Positions 9,951 through 20,993 of a stretch of 64,000 nt of DNA are shown in pieces. The stretch spans positions 41,282,001 to 41,346,000 of the forward strand of contig CM060895.1 of the NCBI GenBank assembly GCA_030762935.1, in the 5' to 3' direction. Made by a program: the position numbers and the translations under genes. Under the pieces are notes generated by a model. That model was not told the DNA's origin, searched no databases, and saw only the letters and a list, made by a program, of their open reading frames with translations. Source of the stretch: Hymenopus coronatus (Eukaryota > Arthropoda > Insecta > Mantodea > Hymenopodidae). Positions within the stretch are counted from its first letter, which is position 1; each line of letters begins with the position of its first letter.

Positions 9951-11036
9951 ATTAAGAATTAAGAATGTTTGATATAAAATATTCCTTGCAGAAAAATGTT
10001 TATATTTCATGTGTAATATTTGTTATTTATGTTGTTACTGAATAACCAAATGAAGTTTGGTTTGTATTAATGATAACAAAAGACACTGAGCTTTTTTGTT
10101 ATGTATCTGCAGTTTTTAATATATGTTTAAAAATATATTTTTAATATTTACTGTCCCATATATACTCTAACACTAATTAATTCACATTAAACATAGATCA
10201 ATTATAAAACAAAGGTCCTAAAGAGCTTATATTCTAAATACATAGTAATCTGGTCAAAATCGTTTCAAATAGACCTTCTTCCATACGAAGAAAAGTGCAG
10301 TTTTGAGAAACAAAAAGTTAAGGAAGCGCTAACCATTAGAAATGCCTTGTAAAATCATGTTTTAATGACCATTCCAATATTTAAAAGTAGCGCAAAGATA
10401 AAAAAAAAAGTATATTACTTTTAGATGGAGAAAGAAACAAAGATTTGTTTAGTAATGAATTTCGTCCAAAACTTCGGATTTTAGTTGACTGTCCACTTAA
10501 TTGCACATTAGTTTAGTCACATTTCATTTCCTCTTTTCCTTTTTTTTCATTTACAGCATTAATTCGTGAAATGGTACCAGTGGACTATAATATACGAGGG
10601 GGTTTGATAAGTCTGATAAATTTCCATAAAATAATGTAATATTTTGTTACGGCATCATGCTTGGTAAGCTTGATTATTCAAAGGATCGTATAAAATTACG
10701 GTAAAGCTATACAATAGTAACATCATATAAACATAAATACTTAAGAATTGAAACTAACCTCATAATCCACGTCAGAGCATCTAGGAGCTAATATGTTCTC
10801 ACCTAGAATTGGAACATCCCACACTCCCACCCTATAAATACACTTTCTTTAACAGCAAAATGCACGAACATTTTCATGGTAGGGGAAGAATTAACAGCTC
10901 TTGCTAGCGGGAAGTAAATATTTACGGTCCATATACAATGAAATTTGGATGCTAACAACGTAGTTAAAGCCGCCAAACAAGAAAGAAAGAAAAAAAAAGT
11001 GAAGCTAAAAAATTACCAACATTCTCACACTAACAA
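9951..11036. other. AT-rich intron sequence
   Basis: No gene recognised. The 5' part of the Merlin element that follows probably lies in the last few hundred bases, but no terminal inverted repeat could be fixed by eye. Confidence 0.4.
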
Positions 11037-11985
11037 TGGAGTGCCAACGCTGTAGCTGGAACATAACAAGATTTGTACTTTAATGACCACTCAGTACTCA
11101 AATTTGTAAAGGATCACAATCCACTCTCATTATCCATGCGAAACTTGTAGGGAGCCATAAGAGGTGAAGTATTACGTAACAATACAAAAATATTGGCACG
11201 CTGCAACAAGAGAATTCGTGGAGGGAGATGCAGCTTTGTAAAAGTGGCAAAGAAGGATTTTTTTTTTCAAAATGAGACATTACGCGTTAAAGGTGTGCTC
11301 AATTTCTGCTTTCTGTGGCTATTCATACCAAACCCAAGGCATCAATTCATTACACAATATGCCAAAACCAACCCAAAAAACAGTTGTGGATTGGTCTTCG
11401 TTTGGCCGCGAAGTTTGTGAAACATGGCTATACAGTAATCGGCAACGAATTGGAGGACCTGATATCGTGGTGGAAATAGATGAATCAAAATTCGGGAAGA
11501 GAAAATACAACAGAGGAAGAATGATTGAGGGGCAATTGGTTTTGGAGTTGTGGAGAGGAACGACAAATCAAAGTTTCTTCTCGTAGCTCGCCTAACAGAA
11601 CAACAGAGACTTTGCTGCAGATTATATCTGAATGGGTACTTCCTGAGAGCATCATAATTTTCGATTGATGGAAAGTTTATTACGTCCTGAAACATGAAGA
11701 TTTTATCCATCTGCGAGTGAACCATTCATTAGAATTTGTAACCACTGAGAGAAGCGGAGTAGTACATCAAGAAAACATAGAAACCTTGCAGGACGAAGGT
11801 ATTGGTCAGTTTCCCATCCATGCCCAAAATATTGAACGTGAATGAAGAAATGACTGATACACAATACCAGTATTCGGTAGAAAGTCACAATATTTTGCTG
11901 GCTATTTGTCCGAGTATCTTTTTAAAAGGTACTTAGACTTGCACATAAGGTTCCACAAATTCATGGAGATTGTATGAGAACCTAT
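11037..11985 (+). pseudogene. Merlin-type DDE transposase pseudogene
   Basis: Merlin transposases are relatives of bacterial IS1016/IS1595 (ISXO2-like fold). The pieces lie in order but in shifting frames. A cysteine pair CQRC (about 11042) is followed by RCNKRIRGGRCSF in the zinc-ribbon region (from 11199), QKTVVDWSSFGREVCETW (from 11377), and VEIDESKFGKRKYNRGR (about 11472-11522), which holds the first catalytic Asp. After several stops come HLRVNHSLEFV and finally FAGYLSEYLFKRYLDLHIRF (about 11893). Frameshifts near 11330 and after 11560, plus multiple stops, rule out function. The element lies in intron 2. Confidence 0.88.
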
Positions 11986-12153
11986 CCATTATAAAATGTG
12001 CCACTCTTGATATTATTTCATGTTGAATTGTTAAATTATTTCACCTTCTACTTATTTCTTTTTGAATTGTTATTTCAATTGGTGTTACAAGCATTTACTG
12101 TTCAATTCCTGTTTAATAAATTCCTGATCTGAGGTTTAAACTTAGGTATGAAT

Positions 12154-12160
<7 letters not shown>

Positions 12161-12203
<43 letters not shown>
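12161..12203. repeat. (TA)n/(CA)n microsatellite
   Basis: About 30 bp of alternating TA grading into CA. Confidence 0.95.
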
Positions 12204-12529
12204 GCACATTCACACTAACCAAAACCAAAAGCGCATATAAAAAGAAACTAACCTTAACAATTAGAAACAGGTTTAAACAAAAACCTAACCGTAACTTAAC
12301 CTTCCAAAGATCAGAAATTTAAACTATCTGTAAATATCAAGAATATTGAATTTTTACACTTCTACGCACACTAAAACAGTAGCACCAGCTTTTAAGAAAG
12401 CTGCGAGAATAGTCTCACATATTGTTACCTCGCCATAGAATTTACACGAAAGAAAACTGTTTTATCAAAAATGAGTTTACCATCACTCAAAAACCTAGAA
12501 ATAGTAGAGAATATAATTGTTTCGACGCC

Positions 12530-12985
12530 AAGCTTTTATAAAACGACTGGAAACTGCTAGAAATTACTTACAGGAAAATCAGTTTATTTACACACATACA
12601 CACAAACATGCATGGTTTGTGAAACAAATGGAAATCACTAAAGACTAAATGTACCAAAATCAGTTTATTGACCACACTAACCTAATCTCGCTTCGTTCGC
12701 ATGCTTTGGCGAAACCAGTGGAAATTATTAAAACCAAAGTACAGGAAAATCAGTTTATTGGCACGCACTAACGTAAACCTAACTCACCTAGTGCTCCCTT
12801 CGCTCGCATGCTTTGGTCGAACCAATCGAAATTATTAAAACCAAAGTAGACGAAAATTAGTTTATTTAATACACTGAACCTAGACCTAACTCAGCGCATG
12901 CTCGCTTCGCTCGCATGCTTTGGCATAACCACTAAAAAACACTAAAAATAAATTATACGAAAATCACTTATTTACACAATAATTG
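12530..12985. repeat. 107-bp minisatellite
   Basis: At least three clear units and flanking degenerate ones. The anchor CGCATGCTTTGG recurs with A of ATG at 12701, 12808 and 12915, exactly 107 bp apart. Each unit contains an AAATCAGTTTATT-like block, ACTAACCTAA, and a CGCTTCGCTCGCATGC stretch. Confidence 0.9.
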
Positions 12986-13363
12986 ATTTTAAACACACAG
13001 AATCTCTTTTAGAATTGGCAGGATGACATATCGCGGTATTTTTGTATCAATGTTGGCAATCATGACATGATGTAAAAAAAAAAGGGCAACAAATGCCTTA
13101 AAATCAACTATAAAGCGACTCTAGTGGCCGAATATTGACCAATGATGGTTCCACGACCTTTTAATGGCTAGTGATAAGTGGTTTTCAAATATTGGTAGTT
13201 TTGAATTTTGCAATATGAACGTCAACTAAGAACGATTTAGACGCCATCTATCTGATAGCTATGGAAACAATAAAAATTATTGTAAAAAAACAAAGCAAAG
13301 GATGCTTTTGGTATATTTTAATATAAATCGCGTACTTTGCTGGAACTTAAAGGCCAAAAATAG

Positions 13364-13366
<3 letters not shown>

Positions 13367-13414
<48 letters not shown>
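13367..13414. repeat. (TA)n microsatellite
   Basis: About 48 bp of uninterrupted TA dinucleotides. Confidence 0.97.
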
Positions 13415-13417
<3 letters not shown>

Positions 13418-13593
13418 AAACTTTGTATACGATATTAGGGCGAGTAAAAGTGAAAACTAACCCTAAATAGTTTTTAGTGGTAGTTTAAGCGAATTGGAAC
13501 CAACATATTAAAATAATAAAAGTTCATACGTACAGCGTACAGTTCAATGTTGACAGCCGTCTGAATTGGCCAGTGTGTCGACTGCGATTGAAA

Positions 13594-14395
13594 ATGGAGA
13601 AAACTGAGTTTCGTGCTGTTATTTAATACTGTCATTTAAGGGGCTGAACCGCCGCATAAATCAAAAGAAAATTGGAAGAAATTCACGCAGACTTTACATC
13701 ATCTTTGAAGACCATTTACTTTTGGATTAATGAATTTAAACGTGATCGGACAAGTACCGAAGAGAGCAGCTCCAGCCGTCTAATTGAAGTCACCACACAC
13801 GAAACCATTGATAAAAATCCATTATATGTTAATGCAAAACCAAAAGCGCATCCGAAACAACATTTCAACACAATGTCTGGCGATATTTAATCGTAATCTG
13901 CAAGACTCTTTACACAGATTTATGACTTAATGAAACCTGGATCCATTATTGCACACCAGAGTCAAAACCGCACCAATACAAAGGATGACAAAGGCCGGTG
14001 AAAGTGCATCGAAGAAGGCAAAGACCATTTTATCATATGGTAAGGTGATGACCACTGTTTTTTGGGGGAATCCCAAGGAATACTCCTAAATTACCTAGAA
14101 AAAGACAGAACTATAACTGGAGCCTACTTATGCTCCATTGTCTATAGTTTGAGACTTACGTTGGTTGAAAAAAGACTAAAGTTGCAGGCACAAAGTGCTC
14201 TTTCACCATAATAATGCACCGTCCCACATATTAGCGATAACAATGGCGAAAATGCATGAATTGGTTACGCACCCACTCATTCATTAGACATTTCCCCAAG
14301 TGGTCCCTAACATGAAACTTTGGCTTGGTGGGAATACATTTTCATCAAATAAGGAAGTGATAGTCGCAGTCAACTTTGCGGGGGTTTTAGAGAAA
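13594..14395 (+). pseudogene. Mariner transposase pseudogene 1
   Basis: A Mos1-like N-terminus reads from the ATG at 13594 with three in-frame stops: MEKTEFRAVI, then LKTIYFWINEFKRDRTSTEE and EVTTHETIDK. The middle is deleted. The C-terminal half appears in other frames: ASKKAKTILSYGKVMTTVFW, LFHHNNAPSH, WLGGNTFSSN. The expected catalytic Asp in HHDNAPSH is Asn here (about 14215). The 3' end is cut by a Rep-B copy at about 14399. Confidence 0.88.
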
Positions 14396-14398
14396 CTT

Positions 14399-14962
14399 TT
14401 CAAGGAATATCTTAAAATCGGCCAACTCCACGAAAAAATATATATAACATAAAGGGTGTTTTAACGAGCTCTACTTTTTGTGTGGTACGTTTTTGTCAAT
14501 CTCCTACGATTTACCAGTCATGCAAAATTCCGCAAAATTCATCCAGAATAAACATGTATTCAAAGGCTATTCCCAGAAAATTTAAGATATGTAAACATTA
14601 TTTGTCACATAAATATAAGAGATTTTAATCAACATCGCTAGAGCCATTTTTGATAAAATAAAATTTTCGACATTTTTTTCCATGTAAAGAGTAGTTCAGG
14701 TGGGGGATTTTCTTGAAAATATTCCTGTCGCATCCTTGAAGATAACTAACTTAAATACCAAGTTTGGTATTTAACGATCTTTTCGTTTTGAGTTATACTG
14801 TCCACAGACACACGCACACACGGATATTTCTCTAAAAATGTTTTTTTGGAATCAAGGGGTGTCAAAACATGTATTTCCGGTGAAATCTCGGTATCGAATT
14901 TTTGGATGCATTACAACACATTTTCTATACACTATGTATATAGTACGTGTAGAGAAAGTGAA
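14399..14962 (+). repeat. Rep-B copy, 5'-truncated
   Basis: Begins at CAAGGAATATCTT and runs to the full terminal hairpin (about 14920-14960). It carries the TACCAAGTTTGGTA palindrome and a short CA tract. Confidence 0.88.
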
Positions 14963-15455
14963 AAAGAAAAACAAATTGCATCGTGTGAACACGTCACATG
15001 GTCTTTCAGTTAGCACGACTTGGATGACAGTCGCACGACCTCAGCATTCTAAGGTACAAGATACATAGGTCACATTGCCAATTTTTGAGCAAGGCAATAA
15101 TGGGGATATCCAGAGCTGTAGTTTTAAGTCTCAGCGTGGTTTATACTTGCACGTGTTGCGAGAGTGATCTGATCTTCGTCGTTTATCAAGTATAGATGCG
15201 GGAAATGTAAAAGAAATCCGTATTAGGAGTTCAATTTGGGATATTGTGGTAGGAAATGAACTAGGAACGCTAAAGAAGGAATTTCCAATACGGGTTCCTA
15301 CGCGTATTGTCCATGCACGTTTATTGGATGCATATTCTAACGTCGTGTTTTTGTTTTTGGAGTTACGAGTATTAAGCAATAGTATACAACACGCAGGGAT
15401 CTATATAAGTTGTCGAAAACCAAATAAGGAAATTTGCTGAATAGAACTGATTTCC
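14963..15455. other. Unassigned intron sequence
   Basis: Two overlapping short frames (15246-15440 plus, 15131-15379 minus) are open, but neither resembles a known protein. Confidence 0.4.
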
Positions 15456-15534
15456 GTTGCCCTCCGTGGTGTAATGGGTACAGTACACCACGGTAGTAGT
15501 TAAAGAGCGTCCAGAAATAAAACTCCATTTATTT
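15456..15534 (+). repeat. SINE-A deletion derivative (79 bp)
   Basis: Head (CCCTCCGTGGTGTAATGG) joined directly to the tail (GTTAAAGAGCGTCC...CCATTT), with most of the body missing. Flanked by TAGAACTGATTTCC (15442-15455) and TAGAACTCATTTCC (15535-15548), a 14-bp duplication with one mismatch. Confidence 0.88.
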
Positions 15535-15548
15535 TAGAACTCATTTCC

Positions 15549-15896
15549 TTGCAATATATAGGACGATTTGTAGCATTTATCTACACGCGAGACATCCAGG
15601 TCCTTAGAAAAATTCAACAGATGGCACTCGTTGCATTGAAAAAGGTTTGCTTTCAGTAAGGGCCCTCTCTCACTAGAGCAGAGCCTCTCAAGCAAGTAAA
15701 ATGGCACGTTAGGGGTTTGCACTCTGATCAACCTAGCGAACTCGTCTTTTGCATTTGCTCATTGCATTGCACCGATGCATACTCCCTGAGAGACCCTGCA
15801 CGGGACTGCCGCTAAAGTTTCAACGTTTTAACTATATCCATCATTTACTTTCGTTATTATAGGCGAATGAAGTAGCAAACTTGTGTTTATTTAGAA
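15549..15896. other. Unassigned intron sequence
   Basis: Moderate GC content, no recognised feature. Confidence 0.4.
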
Positions 15897-16676
15897 AGAT
15901 GGAGGCAAGAGTCTCGTGCGGATATTAAACACTTACATTTGATAGCCTAACACAGAAAAAGATCAAAACGAGTTGGATGAAGCTCATGGCACACCTGCTC
16001 CTGTGATTGCAACTGTTTATAGCTGGGCAAATGAGTTTAAACGTTGTCTATATCCAAAAAAGATTAATATCGTTCGGTGTATCAAATGGAAATAACTTCT
16101 TCCGAAACTATTCACAAAATCCACGATATATATTTTAGAGATCAACGAATCAAAATTCATGAAGCAGTTAAGGCTACAGCAGAAAAATTGAGTCTGACAA
16201 AAATCTCGGCCAGCTGGGTGTCTCAATTGTTCTCAATGAAGAATAAATCTAATCGTGTGATCGTTCGGAAGCTGGTTTAACGTTCTTCTATTTTCATTTC
16301 TGACGAGTATCTATTCGATACATAACTTTGGATTCAACATGGATACATTTCTATTCTCCAGAGACAAAGAAACAGTCGAAACGATGGATTTGTAACGGGA
16401 AACCGGCTCCGCAAAAGGCAAAGACTATGAAATCGGCCGATAAGGTAAGGAACACGCGGAATTATCAATACGGATTACTTACAGAAAGGACTAATAATAA
16501 ATGGAGAGTATTGTCATCGTTATCGCACCGGTTGAGCAAAGAAATCCAGAAATATCTTCCTCCTTTGAAGGGCGGGGGGGAGAAGATGTTCTTCTATAAA
16601 TGTAATGCTTCAGTGTATACCTGCGCAGTTGCAATGGCGAAACGCATAGAATTAAAGTTCGAAAACTGGATTTAGG
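15897..16676 (+). pseudogene. Mariner transposase pseudogene 2
   Basis: A second mariner of a different subfamily (mellifera/irritans-like by eye). Motifs in order: HGTPAPVIATVYSWANEFKR (about 15985), ETIHKIHDIYFRDQRIKIHE (from 16106), ISASWVSQLF, DSTWIHFYSPETKKQSKRW (16331; the D of the DE-TWIH motif is kept, the E is Ser), KPAPQKAKTMKSADKV, and NASVYTCAVAMAKRIELKFE near the end. In the second DDD position DN has become CN. Stops and frameshifts separate the blocks. Confidence 0.87.
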
Positions 16677-16744
16677 TGTGATTATGATTTCCAAAATTGA
16701 AAAAAAAAAGTGGCTTGACTGAAAGCGATCTGTCGTTCTCTATG

Positions 16745-17013
16745 TCAATGATCAATGGATAACATGCTAACCCGTGGTTCCCAACACCACGAGCTCATAC
16801 CCGGCGGAGGGCCGTAAATTTTTTCGGACATAAAAATACTTAGCGTGGCTTCCTTCGAAAGGGAAGTAAAGCCGTCGGTCCTGCGAACCTCAAACCCGAT
16901 AAAGAGGCCTCTGAGTAAAATTAAGCTGTTTTTCACGCCCAATATAAAATGGGACACTGAGAACCGTAGCAGTTAAAGAGCGCCCATAGCTAAAACTCAA
17001 TTCAGTTTTTAAA
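16745..17013 (+). repeat. SINE-A copy
   Basis: Head degraded, T-rich linker, CTTCCTTCGAAAGG palindrome, full body and an AAAACTCAATT tail. Confidence 0.85.
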
Positions 17014-17805
17014 AATGATTCAAGGAAACAAAGAGTTCATCTCCAAGTCATCAGGATCTTCCGAAATCCTATGTTTTACATGGCTTAAAAATTTGGATAA
17101 ACCTAAGCAGTATTTCAAGCTAAAAGCGGATTATGCTAAAAATGGACTATTTAAAACAATTTGGTTTTTTATCTTTTATTATGGACTTAATTCGTAAATA
17201 AAAATGATGCCTCGTCCATCTTTGGTCAAAAAAAAAAACAATAAAAAAACCACGAAATCGCTTCATAAAAGGAATTTTAAATTCCACTGTTCGTTTATTT
17301 ATTGAAGCTTAGACATACACACACATACACACACACACAATACAGGATGTGGGTGAATAAATGCAAATATTTGTATCAGTACTTGGCGATGTATGATCCA
17401 GATTTGCTTGCAATCCCCCTCCCCCCACTCCCCGCTATTTTCTAAAGTTATGTTCATGAGGACATTTTAACAATATTTTCAGGATGGCATTATTCCCTAT
17501 CTCACGCGTTCGATTGTTTACGTATTAGGTCACTCGGTTGACCCTCCTCTGCACTTTGTCCTGCCCGACTACAGGTGGAATGACTTGTGTAAACACAGCA
17601 ATACATATCTCAGGGCCGTCCAAAACACACTAGACTTTGAAATTTGTGCTTCATTTATGACAATACTATTAGTAAGAAGATAAAATGAGATACACTTATG
17701 TGTTATATGTATCGTTCTCTATTAAATATCAAATTATTTGCACATATCAGCGCCCATGCATTCTGCATTTAAAGTTTATTCTTCCTTATAATTTACGTGT
17801 TGCAG
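17014..17805. other. Unassigned intron sequence
   Basis: Contains a short CA-rich microsatellite at about 17311-17340 and a C-rich patch near 17420. Nothing else recognised before the exon 3 acceptor. Confidence 0.5.
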
Positions 17806-18177
17806 AAACCGGAGAAGGTGGATAAAGATGCGGCCATTGTTGGGGAAGATATTATGAGTGAGATTCTAACACTGGTAGACCAACAAATTACGCAGAAAGA
17901 AGATTATCAGATGGCAAAGAATGTTGTAGATGATATAGTGGCAGGCTTTAAACCTATTGTGTACCCACCATTCGAGCCAAATTTGTATAGGCACACCTTA
18001 TCTGCAAAGGAAAGGCAAGCTAAGGAACCAATTTACGTTGTCGAAGGTATCAAGGATGACATCCTAGCTCAGGTAGAAGAAAAGATGCCCAAGGTAGAAG
18101 ATACTCATTACATAAGGGATCTTCTAAATTCTTTAATACCAGTATCTGAAGGTACACAAACTACTAAAGGGGAATAA
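17806..18177 (+). CDS. RIIa-domain (RIIAD1-like) protein, exon 3 (terminal)
   Basis: 123 codons and a TAA stop, in phase 0 after a TTACGTGTTGCAG acceptor ending at 17805. The sequence is hydrophilic and rich in Lys, Glu and Asp (for example DIMSEILTLVDQQITQKED and GIKDDILAQVEEKMPK), suggesting helical or coiled-coil segments. I do not recognise a named domain. It is assigned to the same gene because the phase fits, the strand agrees, and no competing promoter or start is seen. The in-frame upstream codons are non-consensus intron, so splicing rather than a new start is favoured. Confidence 0.68.
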   Translation, partial: KPEKVDKDAAIVGEDIMSEILTLVDQQITQKEDYQMAKNVVDDIVAGFKPIVYPPFEPNLYRHTLSAKERQAKEPIYVVEGIKDDILAQVEEKMPKVEDTHYIRDLLNSLIPVSEGTQTTKGE

Positions 18178-18232
18178 TTTCTATGAAGAAATTATTTTAA
18201 AAATAGAGAATGCTTTTTGAAATTCATTTATA

Positions 18233-18238
18233 AATAAA
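18233..18238 (+). terminator. Polyadenylation signal AATAAA
   Basis: Canonical hexamer 56 bp after the stop codon of exon 3, the likely 3' end signal of the RIIa-like transcript. Confidence 0.6.
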
Positions 18239-18472
18239 TTTTTTAAACCTGACAAAATTATGTCTTCTCAATATTAGTATCTTTCACTTAAACAGTGGCG
18301 ACTCGTGAGAAGGTATACATTTTGGGTGTTCACAAAAGTTTAAGAGCCTGATAGCGCTTGAAATGTCGAATAGCACCTGCTCTATAATAGTTATGACTAA
18401 TGATTATGAACAGATCGATACAATTGCATCTGATCCCAACAACAATAACAAAGATGATCACGATAATAACTA

Positions 18473-18496
18473 TAATAATAATAATAATAATAATAA
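18473..18496. repeat. (AAT)n microsatellite
   Basis: Short AAT tract within an A/C-rich stretch. Confidence 0.9.
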
Positions 18497-18705
18497 AAAC
18501 AATAATAATGCAAAAATTATCTCAGGAAAGAAGGAATCGTTTATATGGATGTTTGTTGAGTACATCATTAAGTACAGCGTTCTAAGGCAACTACGAATTA
18601 ATATATAGATTAAATTGCAGTTGATAATATACTAGATAGTCCGAAATATGCGCCACCGCACTCATGTTCATTTCCTACTTCTGCCAAGGTCGCTAAATGG
18701 CAGGA

Positions 18706-18876
18706 TTAACGCTTCAAAAGCGTTAACATCTAGCGATCTTGACTTCTGGCTCAGTGAACTATCACCTAGCACATGCCTAGTACTGACGTAAGATTGTAGT
18801 GAGGGAGAATAAGCTACGTGATCGTGCACGCCTTTAAATTGTTGGCGTGCACGATCACTAAGTATTGGGCCCAATA
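18706..18876. other. Cluster of three perfect palindromes
   Basis: A 9-bp hairpin TTAACGCTT / AAGCGTTAA (18706-18714, 18718-18726). A 15-bp perfect inverted repeat GTGATCGTGCACGCC (18818-18832 and 18844-18858) with an 11-nt spacer. A 14-bp palindrome TATTGGGCCCAATA (18863-18876). The surrounding ~350 bp is GC-richer than its neighbours. Confidence 0.85.
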
Positions 18877-19119
18877 ACCAAATAGTCATACGCAAAAGCT
18901 CTTCAAAACGGTACAAATCAAAATGTGCTACTAAGACTGTTGCCACATTTCATCGAGTTTAGCGGAGTGCGCAACAGATTTAACCGCCGTTGACTTTAAA
19001 TTGGCGCACATGTGTTACGTTTAACAGCAATTAACGAAAAAAAAAACAAAACAAAAAAACTAACAAATCTAAAATTGATAAAAGTTAAGGTATGCATGTG
19101 CTCTTATGTAGTCTATCAC

Positions 19120-19343
19120 GTATATACAGTACATACTAGAGAAAGTGGCATTCCACCCAAAATTTGATGTCGAAACTATACCGAAATGTATGTTATGAGG
19201 TCCTTTATTCAAAAAAAGCTTTTTACTTTCTCCATACGTACTAAGTATACCTACTGTATAGAGAAGGTATTACATTCCGCACAAAAATTCGATACGGAGA
19301 TTTCACCGGAAATACGCGTTTTAGGGTCCCCTATATAAAAAAT
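19120..19343 (-). repeat. Two Rep-B 3'-end fragments
   Basis: Two consecutive minus-strand pieces, 19120-19219 and 19220-19343. Each holds only the terminal ~100-120 bp (hairpin, GGTGGAAT, GGTGAAATC, ending near the GGGACC block). Confidence 0.78.
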
Positions 19344-19900
19344 CTGATGTGTTCTATTCACATGACTCTCTCTCTCTCCTGTTCTGCAAACAAACTATTC
19401 TTACAAATGATTATTCATCTACATCAAGCTAAACGAATAATACATTTAATACAATTGGTCTTACTATTTATTTCCTTATAAGTAGAAGGGAAATAAGGGA
19501 ATATACCACATTAAAGGAGTAGTCAAATTTTTTAAATACCGATCGAATTATGAACAACTGAAGTTCGGTTCCCTTTGCATTTTCAGAAGAACAAAAGAGA
19601 GAAGAAGCGAAGGGATTCGCAGTTTACAATTGAAACCAATAAAAAGAAAACGGTCAACTCTACAACAAAAATGTATATGATATAAACTATGTATTTTAAA
19701 GAGATCTACATGTTTTTGTGTCGTACACTTTTGTATTTCTCTTACGGTTTACCAACTATGCAGGGTTCATCCAGAGTGAGGGGGTCTTCGGAGACTATTT
19801 CCAGAAAATTAAACATATACATTTCACATGTGATGTAAATAGCTTTATTATACGGTATTTAAATATATATATATATTTATGATTTTGAGAAAAATCTCCT
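19343..19900 (+). repeat. Rep-B copy, 3'-truncated
   Basis: Starts TCTGATGTGTTCTATTCACA at 19343 and stops at the TTTTGAGAAAAATC block, where an opposite-strand copy begins. Confidence 0.82.
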
Positions 19901-19902
19901 TA

Positions 19903-20116
19903 TCCCTAACTATTCTTTATATGGGAGAAAAATCAAAAATTTTGATTATCTCAAAAATGCCTCTAATGATTTTGATTAAAATAACGTACATTAAAGATGT
20001 GTACATCACAAATATAATGTATATCTTCTGGAAATAGCCTCTGAAGACCTCTTTATTCTGGTTGAATTTTGCATTACTGTTAAACCGTAAGAGATAGATA
20101 AAAGCTTACAACTCTA
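19903..20116 (-). repeat. Rep-B fragment, inverted partner
   Basis: Minus-strand central block, from the TCCATGTAAAGGG region back to TTTGTCTATCTCTTACGG. With the preceding plus copy it makes an inverted pair with very short spacing. Confidence 0.8.
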
Positions 20117-20120
20117 AAAA

Positions 20121-20970
20121 TCTAAAAATAATGTTTCGTTCACATGATTTGCTCTAGCTGTTCGAAATCAAACTATCCTTGCAAAATATTATTCTTTTAC
20201 CTACAACATGCTAATCAAGATAGACATTAGCAGAATTGGTCTTATTATGTGCTTCCTTGTAAGTAGAAGGGAAATAAAGGAATACATCATGCTAAAGCGA
20301 TATCAAATACATTATGCTAAAACGATAGTAAAATCTTTTAAAAGCTGGCTGCTATGCGATTGACATTGAAATTTGGTCCTCCTTGCACGACCATGGGTAA
20401 AAAACAGATATGAAACGGATGAGGAGTTCCTGTGTGAGTTTTAAGTATTTTAAGATTGAAACCAATAACGCGAATTTCTCGGAAAGCGTTAACGTTTCAA
20501 AAAGATGTATGAAATAAATTGTATGTTTTAACGAATTTACATTTTTTGTGTGGCAAGTATTTGTCTATCTCTTACCAGATATGCAAAAGTCATATAGAAT
20601 GGAGAGGATTTCAGAGGTTATTCCCAGACAACGCAAGATATACAGGTTATTTGTCATGTAATTATCTTTTATATTGCGGTATTTCAATTAAATAAAATCG
20701 CTAAGAACCATTTTTGAGAAATCAAAATCTTCTAATTTTTTTCCATGCAAAGGATAGTGGAGATTTTTTTTTAAATCTTTGGAAGATGCTGAACCAAATT
20801 ATTAGGTTTGGTATTTAATGTACTTTTCGTTTACATGTGCGCTACACACTAATCCTTTTCTAAAAAAAAACACTTTGTTGCTTTGTTTTGGTTCAGGGGA
20901 CATTAAAACTTGTATTTTGGTGAAGTTTCTGTTTCGAATTTTTGAGTGGAATGCAGTACCTTCAACCTAC
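20121..20970 (+). repeat. Rep-B copy, nearly complete
   Basis: From TGTTTCGTTCACATGATTT to the GGTGAA...GGAATGCAGTACCTTC block; only the final hairpin is missing. SINE-A follows directly. Confidence 0.85.
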
Positions 20971-20993
20971 TGTTTTTTGTTGTTTTTTCTTTT

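Noticed and set aside
10588..10625. ACGAGGGGGTTTGATAAG as a mariner terminal repeat
   Set aside because: No matching inverted copy was found near either mariner pseudogene.
12161..13414. Regular repeats as a possible CRISPR array
   Set aside because: The 107-bp units have no spacer structure, and the context is eukaryotic intron.
18668..18946. 92-codon minus-strand frame
   Set aside because: It runs through the palindrome cluster, has no splice or start context and resembles nothing; probably chance.
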